Below are positions 36,953-45,653 of a stretch of DNA of 64,000 nucleotides, piece after piece. Origin of the DNA: Micromonospora tarapacensis. GTDB taxonomy: Bacteria > Actinomycetota > Actinomycetes > Mycobacteriales > Micromonosporaceae. Each line of letters begins with the position of its first letter. Positions within the stretch are counted from its first letter, which is position 1. The translations under genes and the position numbers were made by a program. The stretch lies in contig NZ_JAHCDI010000004.1 of assembly GCF_019697375.1 (NCBI RefSeq), forward strand, positions 310,001-374,000, in the 5' to 3' direction. Below the pieces are notes generated by a model that was given only the letters and a program-made list of their open reading frames with translations, was not told the DNA's origin and searched no databases.

Positions 36953-38571
36953 TTCGGCGGCCTCGCGGTGAGGTGGTGATGACCTCGGCCGGGGATCTGT
37001 TGGTGGTCCGGCCGAAGCGGTTCGTGTTGCCGGTCTGGGCGGTGGTGCTCGGGCTGGTGCTGCGCTGGTCCGGGCGGGCTATCTGGTGGTGCCTGCGGCA
37101 TCCGGTGGCCACCGGCTCGGCGCTGCTGGCGCTGTGGCTGTACGTCGAGTTCGGCTTGTTCGGGCTGGTGGTGCCGCTGGTGCTGGGGTCGGCGGCCTCG
37201 GCGGTGTGGCGGTGGCGGGACGAGTCGTCCTGGTGGACCTGGTTGGCGGGTCCGCTGCTCGGGTCGTTCCGGCGGGTGTTCGTCTACCGGCGGGTGTGGC
37301 GTGAGGCCATGACGCTGTGCGGGCTCGCCGAGACGTACGACCATCGGCCGGTTCTGCCGCAGCTGCTGCGGGTGCGCTCGGATCAGGCGCTAGACGTGCT
37401 GACCGTCCGCATGGTGCGGGGCCAGACGCCGGAGCAGTTCCAGGCGGTCAGCGCCAACCTGGCGTATGCGTTCGGCCGGCGGCACGTCCGGGTCTACTCC
37501 GAGCGTCCCGGTGATCCGCCGATCCGGACCGGTCACGCTGCCTGGCTGCTGCGGCTCGTTGACCGGCTGCGCTACCGGGACCGGCCGACGGTGGTCTACC
37601 TGGCCCTGGTGCGTACTGATGCGCTGCGTACCGTGGTGCCGCCGTTCCCGGTGCCGGCGGTGCCGGACTTCACCGCGCTGCCCCTGGCTCGGCGGGAGGA
37701 CCTGCGGACCTGGTCGCTGCACCTGCTCGCCACGCACGTCCTCGTCGGTGGCGCCACCCGCTCCGGCAAGGGCTCGGTGCTCTGGTCGCTCGTCCGGGTC
37801 CTCGGCGGCGGGATCGCCTCCGGTCTGGTGCGGCTCTGGGTGATCGACCCCAAGGGCGGGATGGAGTTCGCGCTCGGGCGTCCGATGTTCGCCCGGTTCG
37901 CCTGCAAGTCGTTCGAGGCCATGGCCGACCTCCTCGACGAGGCCGTCACCGTCCTGCGCGAGCGTCAGACCCGGCTTGCCGGCACGGTGCGGGTGCACAC
38001 GCCGACTGAGGCTGACCCGTTGGTCGTGGTCGTCGTCGACGAGATGGCCGCGCTGACGGCGTATCTGCAAGATGTCGAGCTGCGCAAGCGCATCGCGTCC
38101 TCGCTGGGGCTGCTGCTGTCTCAGGGTGCCGGCGTCGGCGTCCTGGTGGTGGCCGCGTTGCAGGACCCGCGTAAGGAGGTGCTGCCGTTCCGGGACCTCT
38201 TCCCGACCCGCATCGCGCTCGGCCTGACCGAGGCGTCACAGGTCGACATGGTGCTTGGTGACGGTGCCCGCAACCGGGGCGCTCTTGCCGACCAGATGCC
38301 CCGATGGGCCAAGGGCGTCGGGTACGTGATCCTCGACGGCACTCCCGACCCGATGCGGGTCCGGTTCTCGTACGTCAGCGACGACGACATTCGCGACATG
38401 GCGCGGCAGTACCCGGCTCCGGCCGACGCGGCGGACATCCTCGCCCAGGTCGGCCGGGAAACCGCCACCGAACCGGCCCGGCCTCCGCTGCCGCGTAAGC
38501 CGTCCGGCCCGCTGCTGCCCGAATCGCTGCGCAATCTGCTCGACCGAGACAGCGGGGGTGGGGCGCGGTGA
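36949..38571 (+). CDS. FtsK/SpoIIIE-type DNA translocase, TraB-like conjugative transfer protein
   Basis: 540 residues. Hydrophobic helices near residues 25-48 and 55-85 anchor it in the membrane. The motor domain has Walker A GGATRSGKGS at 267-276 and Walker B VVVVVDEMAALTAY near 365. RIALGLTEASQVDMVLGDGA resembles the C-terminal part of plasmid FtsK-like proteins. In AICEs one such hexameric pump moves double-stranded DNA between mycelia with no relaxase. It is coupled to both neighbours by 4-base overlaps. Confidence 0.92.
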   Translation: MIRRPRGEVVMTSAGDLLVVRPKRFVLPVWAVVLGLVLRWSGRAIWWCLRHPVATGSALLALWLYVEFGLFGLVVPLVLGSAASAVWRWRDESSWWTWLAGPLLGSFRRVFVYRRVWREAMTLCGLAETYDHRPVLPQLLRVRSDQALDVLTVRMVRGQTPEQFQAVSANLAYAFGRRHVRVYSERPGDPPIRTGHAAWLLRLVDRLRYRDRPTVVYLALVRTDALRTVVPPFPVPAVPDFTALPLARREDLRTWSLHLLATHVLVGGATRSGKGSVLWSLVRVLGGGIASGLVRLWVIDPKGGMEFALGRPMFARFACKSFEAMADLLDEAVTVLRERQTRLAGTVRVHTPTEADPLVVVVVDEMAALTAYLQDVELRKRIASSLGLLLSQGAGVGVLVVAALQDPRKEVLPFRDLFPTRIALGLTEASQVDMVLGDGARNRGALADQMPRWAKGVGYVILDGTPDPMRVRFSYVSDDDIRDMARQYPAPADAADILAQVGRETATEPARPPLPRKPSGPLLPESLRNLLDRDSGGGAR

Positions 38572-38822
38572 CCGCCACTCCGACCGGCCGGCGCTTCTAC
38601 CGGCTGCGTACCCCCGAACCGGTCACCGCCGTCTCCGTGCGCGTCGACCCGGACCGACCCGACCCGTACCCGGTCTATCTCGCCGTCGGAGCGGGCCGGC
38701 GCCGCATGTCCCTGACCCCCGACGAGGCGTGGGCGCTGTGGCGCTGCCTCTCCGAAGCCGTCGCCTCCCTCGGAACCCCGCCCGACTACATCCGCACCGA
38801 CATCCGACCGGCCAGGAGGTAA
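38568..38822 (+). CDS. small hypothetical AICE protein
   Basis: 84 residues (RRFYRLRTPEPVTAVSVRVD, RRRMSLTPDEAWALWRCLSE). No domain known. Its GTG start overlaps the tra stop by 4 bases. Possibly part of the spread (Spd) gene set, by position. Confidence 0.65.
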   Translation: MTATPTGRRFYRLRTPEPVTAVSVRVDPDRPDPYPVYLAVGAGRRRMSLTPDEAWALWRCLSEAVASLGTPPDYIRTDIRPARR

Positions 38823-38827
38823 CCGCC

Positions 38828-39019
38828 GTGACCCCCCTCACCCGCATCATCAACCGGCTCCGGCGTCCACTGCGCATCCGGCTCGTCGGCCCCTCCGACC
38901 AGACCGCCGCCGCCCTGCACGGCGTGGCGCACATGGTCAACCGCCGCCTCGACATGGACGGCCGGCGCATCCGCATCGACCTGACCATCCGCGAGAAGCC
39001 GTTGGAGGAGTGGCGATGA
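38828..39019 (+). CDS. small hypothetical AICE protein
   Basis: 63 residues, basic (IINRLRRPLRIRLVGPSDQT, RRIRIDLTIREKPLEEWR). GTG 38828 has GGAGG 9 bases upstream. It overlaps the Spd-like gene by 4 bases. Function unknown. Confidence 0.6.
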   Translation: MTPLTRIINRLRRPLRIRLVGPSDQTAAALHGVAHMVNRRLDMDGRRIRIDLTIREKPLEEWR

Positions 39020-39552
39020 CTCACCGCACCGAATCCGCGGTACGCCTGGTGATCCTGCTCGCCATCGGCACCATGGCCGGCGCTGCGGCCTTCACCCACG
39101 TGCATGACCTGTCTGTTGCCCACGGCCAGCCGCACTGGATCGGCTGGGCCAACGCCGTAGCGGTAGAGCTGATGGCGATCTACCTCGGCCTGGAGCTACG
39201 CGCCCGCCGTCGCACCGGCCGCCCCGTCGGCCTGGTCGGCGCGCTCCTGGTGGCGTTCGCGCTGCTGTCCCTCGCGGCCCAGGTAGCGGGAGCCGAACCG
39301 TCGGTGTGGGGCTGGATCGTGGCGGCGGTGCCCTCGCTGGCGTTCCTCGCGCTGGTCAAGGTCGTCCTCTCCAACGCCCCGGTCACCCGGCCCGCCGTCG
39401 ACCAGCCGACCGCGCACCAGACCGAGGAACCGGAGCCGGCCATCGATGTCGAACCGGTCCACCCGGTTGAGCCGGCGGCTGTCGTCCCGGCGGTGGTGCC
39501 GCCCCGTGTCGTTCAGCCCAACCGGCCGCACGTCGTCGGGATCATCCGATGA
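39016..39552 (+). CDS. DUF2637-type membrane protein (Spd-like plasmid spread protein)
   Basis: 178 residues with four hydrophobic helices (for example VRLVILLAIGTMAGAAAF, WANAVAVELMAIYLGLELRA, LVGALLVAFALLSLAAQVAG, GWIVAAVPSLAFLALVKVVL) and a Pro/Val-rich cytoplasmic tail. DUF2637 proteins lie between tra and rep in AICEs and are linked to intramycelial spread. ATG 39016 is used because GGAGGAG lies 5 bases before it. Confidence 0.8.
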   Translation: MTHRTESAVRLVILLAIGTMAGAAAFTHVHDLSVAHGQPHWIGWANAVAVELMAIYLGLELRARRRTGRPVGLVGALLVAFALLSLAAQVAGAEPSVWGWIVAAVPSLAFLALVKVVLSNAPVTRPAVDQPTAHQTEEPEPAIDVEPVHPVEPAAVVPAVVPPRVVQPNRPHVVGIIR

Positions 39553-41300
39553 CCGCTGCCACCCTGCCCGGCCTCGAACCCGCCCCGACCCCGGCTGCAC
39601 CACCTCGGCCGGGGTCGCGGGCGGCCCGCATGGCGTTGCCCCGCTCGGTTGACGTGCTCAAAGAGATCGCGGCCGAGTACGGCGTCTGCGTGCGTCCGCT
39701 CGCCATGCGCCGCACCGATCTGAACACCGGGCTGACCGAGGTCATCGACCTGCCCTGCGGCGCGACGCGGGAAGACAAGTGTGGGCCGTGCGCGAAGAAG
39801 AACCGCCGGCTGCGGCAGGCGCAGATTCGGGAGGGCTGGCACCGCGACGACGAGCCGCTACCGCCACCGGAGCCGGCGACCGAGGAACAGAAGGCGTTGG
39901 TCCTGCTGCGCGGGCATCTGGAGTTCTCCCGTGACGAGGCGTCCCGGGAGAGCCAGTGGGACCAGGTCACCGACCTCGACGAGGCGATCCTGGAAGTGGA
40001 AGAGGCGATCGCGGCCGAAGGGCTCCGGGGCCGCGTCGCACCGCCGCACTCGACCGGCGACGACGACCAGGACGACGACGACACCGGCCGGCGCCGCAAG
40101 CGTTCCACCCGGCGGCGACAGGATGCCCCGGAACTGCCTCGGCGCACGGTCGAGCGGCGCACGGTCGGCAAGACCTACACCGCGCCGGACGGGTCGATCT
40201 ACCGGCCGTCGATGTGGCTGACCCTCACCCTGGACTCCTACGGCCCGGTCCGCCCTGACGGCACCCCGGTCAACCCGGATCGGTACGACTACCGCCGCGC
40301 CGCCTGGGACGCCGTCCACTTCCCCCGGCTCCTCGATCGGTTCTGGCAGAACCTGCGCCGCTGTGAGGGCTGGAACGTCCAGTACGCGGGCTGCGTCGAG
40401 CCGCAACGACGTCTCGCCCCACACGCGCACTTCGCCATCCGGGGCACCATCCCACGGGACGTGCTGCGCACCGTGGCGGCGGCGACCTATCACCAGGTGT
40501 GGTGGCCCTCGGTCGATGTCCAGCGGTACACCCTCGACCGGCTGCCGGTCTGGGACGAGCAGGCTTCGGCGTGGGTCGACCCGGACACCTGCGAGCCGCT
40601 GACCACCTGGACGGAAGCCCTCGACGACATCGACGAAGACCCGGACTCGGAACCGGCGCACGTGGTGCGTTTCGGCTCCCAGGTCGACGCCCGGGGTGTC
40701 ATGCCCGGCACCGAGGACGCCGAGCGGACCATCCGCTACGTCACGAAGTACATCACCAAGCACACCGGCGACTGCCACAAGGCGACCACCGACCGGCAGC
40801 GCAAGCACCTCGACCGGCTCTGGCAGCAACTCCAGGTGACCCCGTGTACCGAACGCTGCGCGAACTGGCTGCTCTATGGGGTCCAGCCGCGTAAGGCGAA
40901 CGCGAAGCTCAAGCCGGGCCGGTGCAAGGGCAAGGTCCACCAGCGGGACACCCTCGGCATCGGCGGCCGGCGCATCCTCATCTCCCGCGACTGGTCCGGG
41001 AAGACGCTCTCCGACCACAAGCACGACGTGCGGGCCTGGGTGCGGGCGTTGCTCGGCGTGACCGTCGGCCTGGATGGCGTCGACGACCAGGGCGCCACCG
41101 TCGAACCGCTCCGGCACGCCTGGGAACTCGCCCGACCCGACGACCCCGACGTGGGGCCGCTGTCCCATCGGCTGCTGCGGGCGATCGGCGAACGTGCCCG
41201 CTGGCGCTCCGAACTCCTCGCCGCGAAGGACCGGGCCGCGCAGCTCGCCGAGACCGAGTCGATGACGGGACCGGACGGCACGACGGGGGAGGGGCTGTGA
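39549..41300 (+). CDS. RepSA-like replication initiator
   Basis: 583 residues. It shows the AICE initiator hallmarks: a Cys cluster LPCGATREDKCGPCAKKNRR near residue 70, TLTLDSYGPVRPDGTPVNP, RRAAWDAVHFPRLLDRFWQN, AGCVEPQRRLAPHAHFAIRG (an HxH metal motif) and RYVTKYITKHTGDCHKA with the usual Tyr. RepSA of pSAM2 starts rolling-circle replication after excision. The ATG overlaps the Spd gene stop by 4 bases. xis and int follow without a gap, so all are one operon under Pra control. Confidence 0.92.
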   Translation: MTAATLPGLEPAPTPAAPPRPGSRAARMALPRSVDVLKEIAAEYGVCVRPLAMRRTDLNTGLTEVIDLPCGATREDKCGPCAKKNRRLRQAQIREGWHRDDEPLPPPEPATEEQKALVLLRGHLEFSRDEASRESQWDQVTDLDEAILEVEEAIAAEGLRGRVAPPHSTGDDDQDDDDTGRRRKRSTRRRQDAPELPRRTVERRTVGKTYTAPDGSIYRPSMWLTLTLDSYGPVRPDGTPVNPDRYDYRRAAWDAVHFPRLLDRFWQNLRRCEGWNVQYAGCVEPQRRLAPHAHFAIRGTIPRDVLRTVAAATYHQVWWPSVDVQRYTLDRLPVWDEQASAWVDPDTCEPLTTWTEALDDIDEDPDSEPAHVVRFGSQVDARGVMPGTEDAERTIRYVTKYITKHTGDCHKATTDRQRKHLDRLWQQLQVTPCTERCANWLLYGVQPRKANAKLKPGRCKGKVHQRDTLGIGGRRILISRDWSGKTLSDHKHDVRAWVRALLGVTVGLDGVDDQGATVEPLRHAWELARPDDPDVGPLSHRLLRAIGERARWRSELLAAKDRAAQLAETESMTGPDGTTGEGL

Positions 41301-41482
41301 TGGCGGGCAACGATGGGCTCTGGACGATCCGGGACGTGGCGGCGTACCTGCGGGTGCCGACCGAGACGCTGTACCGCTGGCGCAAGGTCAAGTACGGTCC
41401 GCCGGCGGCCCGGGTCGGTCGACACCTGCGGTACGAGCCGGAAGCGGTCCGATCGTGGTTACGTGAGCAGGCGGCGGCCTGA
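41300..41482 (+). CDS. xis: excisionase (MerR-like helix-turn-helix)
   Basis: 60 residues: LWTIRDVAAYLRVPTETLYR, WRKVKYGPPAARVGRHLRYE and a C-terminal helix. This is the AICE/phage excisionase domain, which bends att DNA and directs the integrase toward excision. The start shares a base with the rep stop (TGATG) and the stop shares one with the integrase start. Confidence 0.88.
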   Translation: MAGNDGLWTIRDVAAYLRVPTETLYRWRKVKYGPPAARVGRHLRYEPEAVRSWLREQAAA

Positions 41483-42699
41483 TGGCACACATCGAGGATC
41501 GCTGGTACAAGACGCTGCGTCACCCGGGCGGGCGACGGGAACGGGTCAAGACGGAACTGTTCGGCAAGGGCCTGCGCTACCGGGTGCGGTACATCGGCCC
41601 GGACGGCAAGGAACGCAAGAAGTCGTTCCCTGACCGCGCCAAGCGAGAGGCTGAGGCGTTCCTCGTCTCGACCGAGTCGGACAAGCTGCGCGGCTCGTAC
41701 GTCGACCCGGTCGCAGGCCGGATGACCTTCGCGGAGTACGCCGAAACCTGGCTCCGTACGCGCTCGTTCGACGAGTCGACCCGGGAGAGCACCGAGTTCC
41801 GGGTACGCAAGCACCTGCTGCCGTTCTTCGGCTCTCAGAAGTTGGCCGAGATCAAGCCGGGCCACATCCGGGAGTGGGACGCGGGCATGGTCGGCAAGCT
41901 GGCCCCGGCGACTCGGGCCGTGGTCTTCGCCCACCTGCGGACCATCCTCGGCGCGGCCGTCGACGACGAGCGGATCGCCAAGAATCCGTGTTCGGCAAAG
42001 TCGGTCAAGCCACCGCGACCGGTGCAGCGCCGCGTGGTGCCCTGGCGGTACGAACAGGTTTCGGCAATCCGCGGTGGGCTCGCCCAGCGGTACCGTGCGA
42101 TGGTCGACCTGGGCGCCGGCTGCGGTCTGCGGCAGGGGGAGATCCTGGGGCTCGGCGTCGATGATGTCGACCTCGATGCAGGCTGGGTGCACGTCTCGCG
42201 TCAGGTAAAGCTCGTCCGGTCCCGGCTCGTCTTCGGGCTACCCAAGAACGACCGTGACCGTCGGGTGCCGCTGCCTGACTCCGTCGCCCAGGTGCTGCGC
42301 CAGCACATGAAGGACTGCGACCCGGTGACGCTCACGCTGCCGTGGGAGAACCCGGCCGACGAGGAGCGGGTCACGGTGCCGCTGCTGTTCACCACCACCC
42401 GCCGGGGTGCGATCAACCGGCGCACCTTCGACAACAAGAGTTGGCGGCCCGCTGTCGTGGCGGCCGGCATCACGCCGACCCGGTCCACCGGGATGCACGC
42501 GCTTCGCCACTTCTACGCCTCGTCGCTGCTCGACGCGGGGGAGAGCATCAAGGCGCTCGCGTCGTACCTCGGCCACGCCGACCCCGGCTTCACGCTCCGC
42601 GTCTACACCCATCTGATGCCGGCCAGCGAGGAACGCACCAGGCAGGCTATTGACAGCCTGTTCGATCCTGCGGCTGGCGAACCAGGGCTGAGCGCGTGA
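41482..42699 (+). CDS. int: tyrosine recombinase / AICE integrase
   Basis: 405 residues. An arm-binding N-terminus (RYRVRYIGPDGKERKKSF), a SAM-like core-binding domain (about 80-165) and a full catalytic domain: Arg217 in GAGCGLRQGEILGL, His339 and Arg342 in HALRH, His365 in YLGHADP and nucleophile Tyr375 in LRVYTH. It should recombine the 47-bp core in rnpB. It lies 0.5 kb from attR, as is usual for AICEs. Confidence 0.95.
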   Translation: MAHIEDRWYKTLRHPGGRRERVKTELFGKGLRYRVRYIGPDGKERKKSFPDRAKREAEAFLVSTESDKLRGSYVDPVAGRMTFAEYAETWLRTRSFDESTRESTEFRVRKHLLPFFGSQKLAEIKPGHIREWDAGMVGKLAPATRAVVFAHLRTILGAAVDDERIAKNPCSAKSVKPPRPVQRRVVPWRYEQVSAIRGGLAQRYRAMVDLGAGCGLRQGEILGLGVDDVDLDAGWVHVSRQVKLVRSRLVFGLPKNDRDRRVPLPDSVAQVLRQHMKDCDPVTLTLPWENPADEERVTVPLLFTTTRRGAINRRTFDNKSWRPAVVAAGITPTRSTGMHALRHFYASSLLDAGESIKALASYLGHADPGFTLRVYTHLMPASEERTRQAIDSLFDPAAGEPGLSA

Positions 42700-43088
42700 C
42701 GACGACTCCGGATCTTGCCCCGACCACCGAGCGGTGCCAGGCTTCCCAGATGACCTTGCTTAGCCTGATCGAGACGACTTCAGGGCAGTATTCGTTGCTG
42801 CTGGAGGCGGGGACCACGCCGGTTGACGACCTGATTCGAGAGCTTGATCACGAGCCCAACGGGTACTTCTGGGAAGGCGTCGCACAAGTTCTCGTGAGCA
42901 CCGAGGCCCCGACGCTTGAAGGCCGGTTCGCCTATGACCCCGAGGCTGGCATGTTCTGCGCCTACGGGACCGATCGGAGCGCGCTGGAAGATCTGGCAGC
43001 CCGGATGAACGTGGTCGTGACCGATGGCGAACGCTTGCGGCGGCTGGTCTCGGAGGCCAAAGCGAGCGGGTTCGAGTTCGACGACTGA
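42696..43088 (+). CDS. Imm51 family immunity protein (orphan)
   Basis: 130 residues. The block HEPNGYFWEGVAQVLVSTEA, then EGRFAYDPEAGMFCAYGTDR and the ending SEAKASGFEFDD match Imm51 immunity proteins, which neutralise partner toxins in polymorphic-toxin systems. No toxin gene is nearby. The GTG start overlaps the integrase stop by 4 bases; an internal ATG at 42750 is an alternative. An orphan immunity gene at the element edge could protect the host from toxins of neighbours carrying related elements (inference). Confidence 0.82.
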   Translation: MTTTPDLAPTTERCQASQMTLLSLIETTSGQYSLLLEAGTTPVDDLIRELDHEPNGYFWEGVAQVLVSTEAPTLEGRFAYDPEAGMFCAYGTDRSALEDLAARMNVVVTDGERLRRLVSEAKASGFEFDD

Positions 43089-43131
43089 CAGCCAGCTCAG
43101 CCGGCGGCGTGCCACGCACCCGCAGAGCCCG

Positions 43132-43184
43132 AACGCCCTGGCGACGCCCTGAGCAGGCTTACGAAAGACGGAACGCCTGCTCAG
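43132..43184. promoter_or_regulatory. right arm-type sites and 10-bp inverted repeat near attR
   Basis: AACGCCCTG at 43132-43140 and GACGCCCTG at 43143-43151 repeat the word found four times beside attL. Overlapping them is a perfect inverted repeat CTGAGCAGGC / GCCTGCTCAG (43149-43158 and 43175-43184), which may terminate the int operon or bind Xis. The functional reading is inference. Confidence 0.55.
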
Positions 43185-43202
43185 GGTGCGTGCAAACTCC
43201 AT

Positions 43203-43249
43203 AATCCGGCGTACAGGTCGACTCGTCCGTCGCCCACCAGCTCAGAGCC
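43203..43249 (+). repeat. attR core (47-bp direct repeat, copy of the rnpB 3' end)
   Basis: Identical to 26373-26419. It includes a 31-base duplicate of the rnpB 3' end, and the complete terminator hairpin copy extends to 43270. Similarity to the attL side continues imperfectly to about 43332. Confidence 0.92.
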
Positions 43250-43672
43250 CCGATCAAGGCTCTGAGCTGGTCCTATGTTCGGGTGTCGGTGGTCGTTCTT
43301 GGTCAACACTGGCCGGCATTTGACGCTCTGAGGACGTCCGGACGTTCTGGGTACGCCGGTCCGTGGTCGTTCACAGGTGCTCGCCGGCTTGGCTGCTCGC
43401 CGGCCCTGGAGCCTCTGCTGCCTTGGCCCCGCCTGCCGCAGTGTCTCGTCCTGGAGGTGTCCGTTCGGACTACTGCCAGACTGGATCTTGGTGGGTACCC
43501 CGCCCGTGCGGTGCATGAATGTTTCCCCTCTGGGTTCTCTTGCTGACACTTGAGGAAACACCGCTGTGGCCCCCGGCGCCGGGGCCTCTTACATGGCTTG
43601 ATGACATGGCGGTGGGCTTCCGTAGTCCGGTTGCGGGAAGGAGCGGTCGCCGATGCCTAGCGAGGGAGCCCC
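43250..43672. other. 423-bp chromosomal flank right of attR
   Basis: No gene seen. The first 80 bases are a diverged copy of the sequence just inside attL. A hairpin at 43568-43586 (GGCCCC..GGGGCC) resembles a terminator. The remainder shows no coding pattern. Confidence 0.5.
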
Positions 43673-44230
43673 ATGACGACCTACCGGCGTCGTAGGCATT
43701 GGAGACGTGGCCACTGGGTCAATGACCACCGCGTCAATCGCTCCCGCTCCACTGCACGCTCCCGGCCGAGTTCCGCCCCGACCGTAACGGGCGGAGTGGG
43801 CTGTCTGTGGATTGTCGCGGCCATGATCGCGATCCCGTTCGTTGCCATCTACTGGATCGTGAAGGCGTACATCAAGTGGCCAGCCGCGCGGGTCGTCCTT
43901 TTCACCATCATGTGTATCGACACCGTCGTAGCGGGCGTGGGTGCGGCGTCGCAGGATGCCGAGATGTGGCCGGCCGCAGCACTCTTCGCGGTGATTAGCG
44001 CGCTGATGGGCTGGCACGTGTGGCACACGTTTGCTCGTCGTCGAAAGAATGCAGAGGGCGTGGCGACTGTCGAAGCGCCCCCGGTTCCACGGGGCTTGGA
44101 CCGGGCCAAGCGGACGCCGAGGGCGTGGGATCGGTGCCGGGGCGACTCACGTGCCGTGCGGGAACCATTGTCGAGACGATGCGGGCAGCAGCAACAAGCC
44201 GACAACGGCAGCGAAGGCCACCATTCGTAA
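43673..44230 (+). CDS. small membrane protein of unknown function
   Basis: 185 residues. A basic N-terminus (RRRRHWRRGHW) precedes hydrophobic helices near residues 42-65 (GCLWIVAAMIAIPFVAIYWI) and two more ending at about 120. The tail after residue 125 is polar and looks unstructured; it overlaps the convergent gene by 84 bases, so it may be read past an older stop. ATG 43673 has GAGGGAG. No family recognised. Confidence 0.6.
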   Translation: MTTYRRRRHWRRGHWVNDHRVNRSRSTARSRPSSAPTVTGGVGCLWIVAAMIAIPFVAIYWIVKAYIKWPAARVVLFTIMCIDTVVAGVGAASQDAEMWPAAALFAVISALMGWHVWHTFARRRKNAEGVATVEAPPVPRGLDRAKRTPRAWDRCRGDSRAVREPLSRRCGQQQQADNGSEGHHS

Positions 44231-44524
44231 CACCGTCCATGCGTGGATATCGGGGAGTTCCACCAAGGCGTACGCGATGTTGAAAGCGGCGAAGCCGGCC
44301 GTCGTGGTCCGGGCTCGCCCGACCTGGTGCCACAAGCCGTACGTGAGGGCCAGCGAGAGAAGGATCAGTCCCACGGCGAAGATTGTCGCCCTTGGCTCGG
44401 TGGCCCTGGGGGCGGTGCTCGTCTTGATCTGGGCCGCCTGGATGACGTTGCCTAGCAGGAAGATGATCGCGGCGGCGACGACCGGGGTGGGAACGCGTCG
44501 TCGACCCTGATCGATCATCGGCAC
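44147..44524 (-). CDS. four-helix membrane protein of unknown function
   Basis: 125 residues with four predicted membrane helices (VVAAAIIFLLGNVIQAAQI, TIFAVGLILLSLALTYGLW, TAGFAAFNIAYALVELPDI, VLRMVAFAAVVGLLLLP). ATG 44524 or 44518. No family recognised. It overlaps the end of the preceding plus-strand gene. Confidence 0.6.
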   Translation of the reverse strand: MPMIDQGRRRVPTPVVAAAIIFLLGNVIQAAQIKTSTAPRATEPRATIFAVGLILLSLALTYGLWHQVGRARTTTAGFAAFNIAYALVELPDIHAWTVLRMVAFAAVVGLLLLPASSRQWFPHGT

Positions 44525-44637
44525 ATGGTAGGTGTGGATCGCTCGGGTCGACCAGGCGTGATCGACGGATCGCGCGGGGCGCGCCGGTGGCGGCTCGCGG
44601 GGCAGCGGGGTGGGTGGGCTGCCGTTAGGGTCCGGGG

Positions 44638-45159
44638 ATGATGGAGAGCCGCCCCGACCATGTGGTCACGGCGATGATGGCGAGCACGGGCGACGAACGT
44701 GCCGTGCTCGACGCGTTTCTCGATTTTCATCGCGCCGTGCTGCTCGGGAAGCTGCGGGGGATCTCCGAGGCCGACGCTGCCCGGCGACTGGTGCCGTCGG
44801 CAACCACCCTCGCCGGCCTGGTCAAGCACCTCACGATCGTTGAGCGGAACTGGTTCCGGTGTCTGCTCGCGCCCGGCCCGGGGGACGTCTATCTCACCTC
44901 CGAGGAGGACGCCACGGCCAGCTTCGCGTTGGCTGAGGGTGACACCGTCGAGCGGTTGACGGCGGCGTACGAGTCGGAATGCGCCCGGTCGCGGGAGGTG
45001 GCGGCCCGGTTCGACCTCGACCATGTGGTGCCTCACCCGCAGCTCGGGGAGGTTTCGTTGCGCTGGATCCTGGTGCACCTGATCGAGGAGACGGCCCGGC
45101 ACGTAGGCCATGCCGATATTCTCCGCGAACTGACCGACGGCTCGACGGGCGCCATCTGA
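44638..45159 (+). CDS. DinB family (DUF664) protein
   Basis: About 173 residues of the DinB four-helix fold: FLDFHRAVLLGKLRGISEAD, LAGLVKHLTIVERNWFRCLL with the first His, and WILVHLIEETARHVGHADIL with the other two metal-site His residues. Family members are often mycothiol- or bacillithiol-dependent S-transferases. Unlike its homologue at 25350-25855 the frame is intact. ATG 44638 or 44641; the ribosome site is a weak ggggatg. Confidence 0.88.
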   Translation: MMESRPDHVVTAMMASTGDERAVLDAFLDFHRAVLLGKLRGISEADAARRLVPSATTLAGLVKHLTIVERNWFRCLLAPGPGDVYLTSEEDATASFALAEGDTVERLTAAYESECARSREVAARFDLDHVVPHPQLGEVSLRWILVHLIEETARHVGHADILRELTDGSTGAI

Positions 45160-45182
45160 CCGAGGTTCCGGCGACTCGCGGA

Positions 45183-45653
45183 TCAGGCGGGGGCGAGGAG
45201 TTTGGCGAGACGTTCGGCCACCGGCGGGGCGTGCAGGTGCAGGCGGGCGACGTTGATGGCGTCGGCGCCGACCACCGAGAGCAGCGCGTGCGGGCCGACC
45301 GCGTACACGGCGAAGTAGCCGGCCTCGTTGCGGACGGTGGACTGGCGGAATTCGCCCTGGCCGAGGCGGAGGCTGACCTGCCGGCCGAGGCCGAAGGTCG
45401 CCGCCGCCATCGCGGCTAGGTCGTCCGGGTCCAGGGTGTCGGGCACGTCGTGCGCGATGAGCAGGCCGTCGACCCCGCCGAGGACACTTCCCTGCACCCC
45501 GGGAATCTGTAGTCGCAGCTCGTGCAGTTCGGTGCCGATCGCCGGGTACGGCAGCGACGGGTCACCGGCCAGCGACGGGGGAAGCCTGACCGGTGGCGGT
45601 AGGTTCGGCTGCTGCGCGGTACGGCGGGGGAGGAAGGTGTCGCCGGTGCTCAC
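45183..45653 (-). CDS. roadblock/LC7 domain protein
   Basis: 156 residues. A Pro-rich N-terminus leads to a roadblock domain (ELRLQIPGVQGSVLGGVDGL, then LGRQVSLRLGQGEFRQSTVR and YAVGPHALLSVVGADAINVA). Roadblock proteins regulate small GTPases such as MglA or Cvn GTPases. Its GTG start overlaps the stop of the second roadblock gene by 4 bases; no GTPase or kinase gene is adjacent. Confidence 0.82.
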   Translation of the reverse strand: MSTGDTFLPRRTAQQPNLPPPVRLPPSLAGDPSLPYPAIGTELHELRLQIPGVQGSVLGGVDGLLIAHDVPDTLDPDDLAAMAAATFGLGRQVSLRLGQGEFRQSTVRNEAGYFAVYAVGPHALLSVVGADAINVARLHLHAPPVAERLAKLLAPA

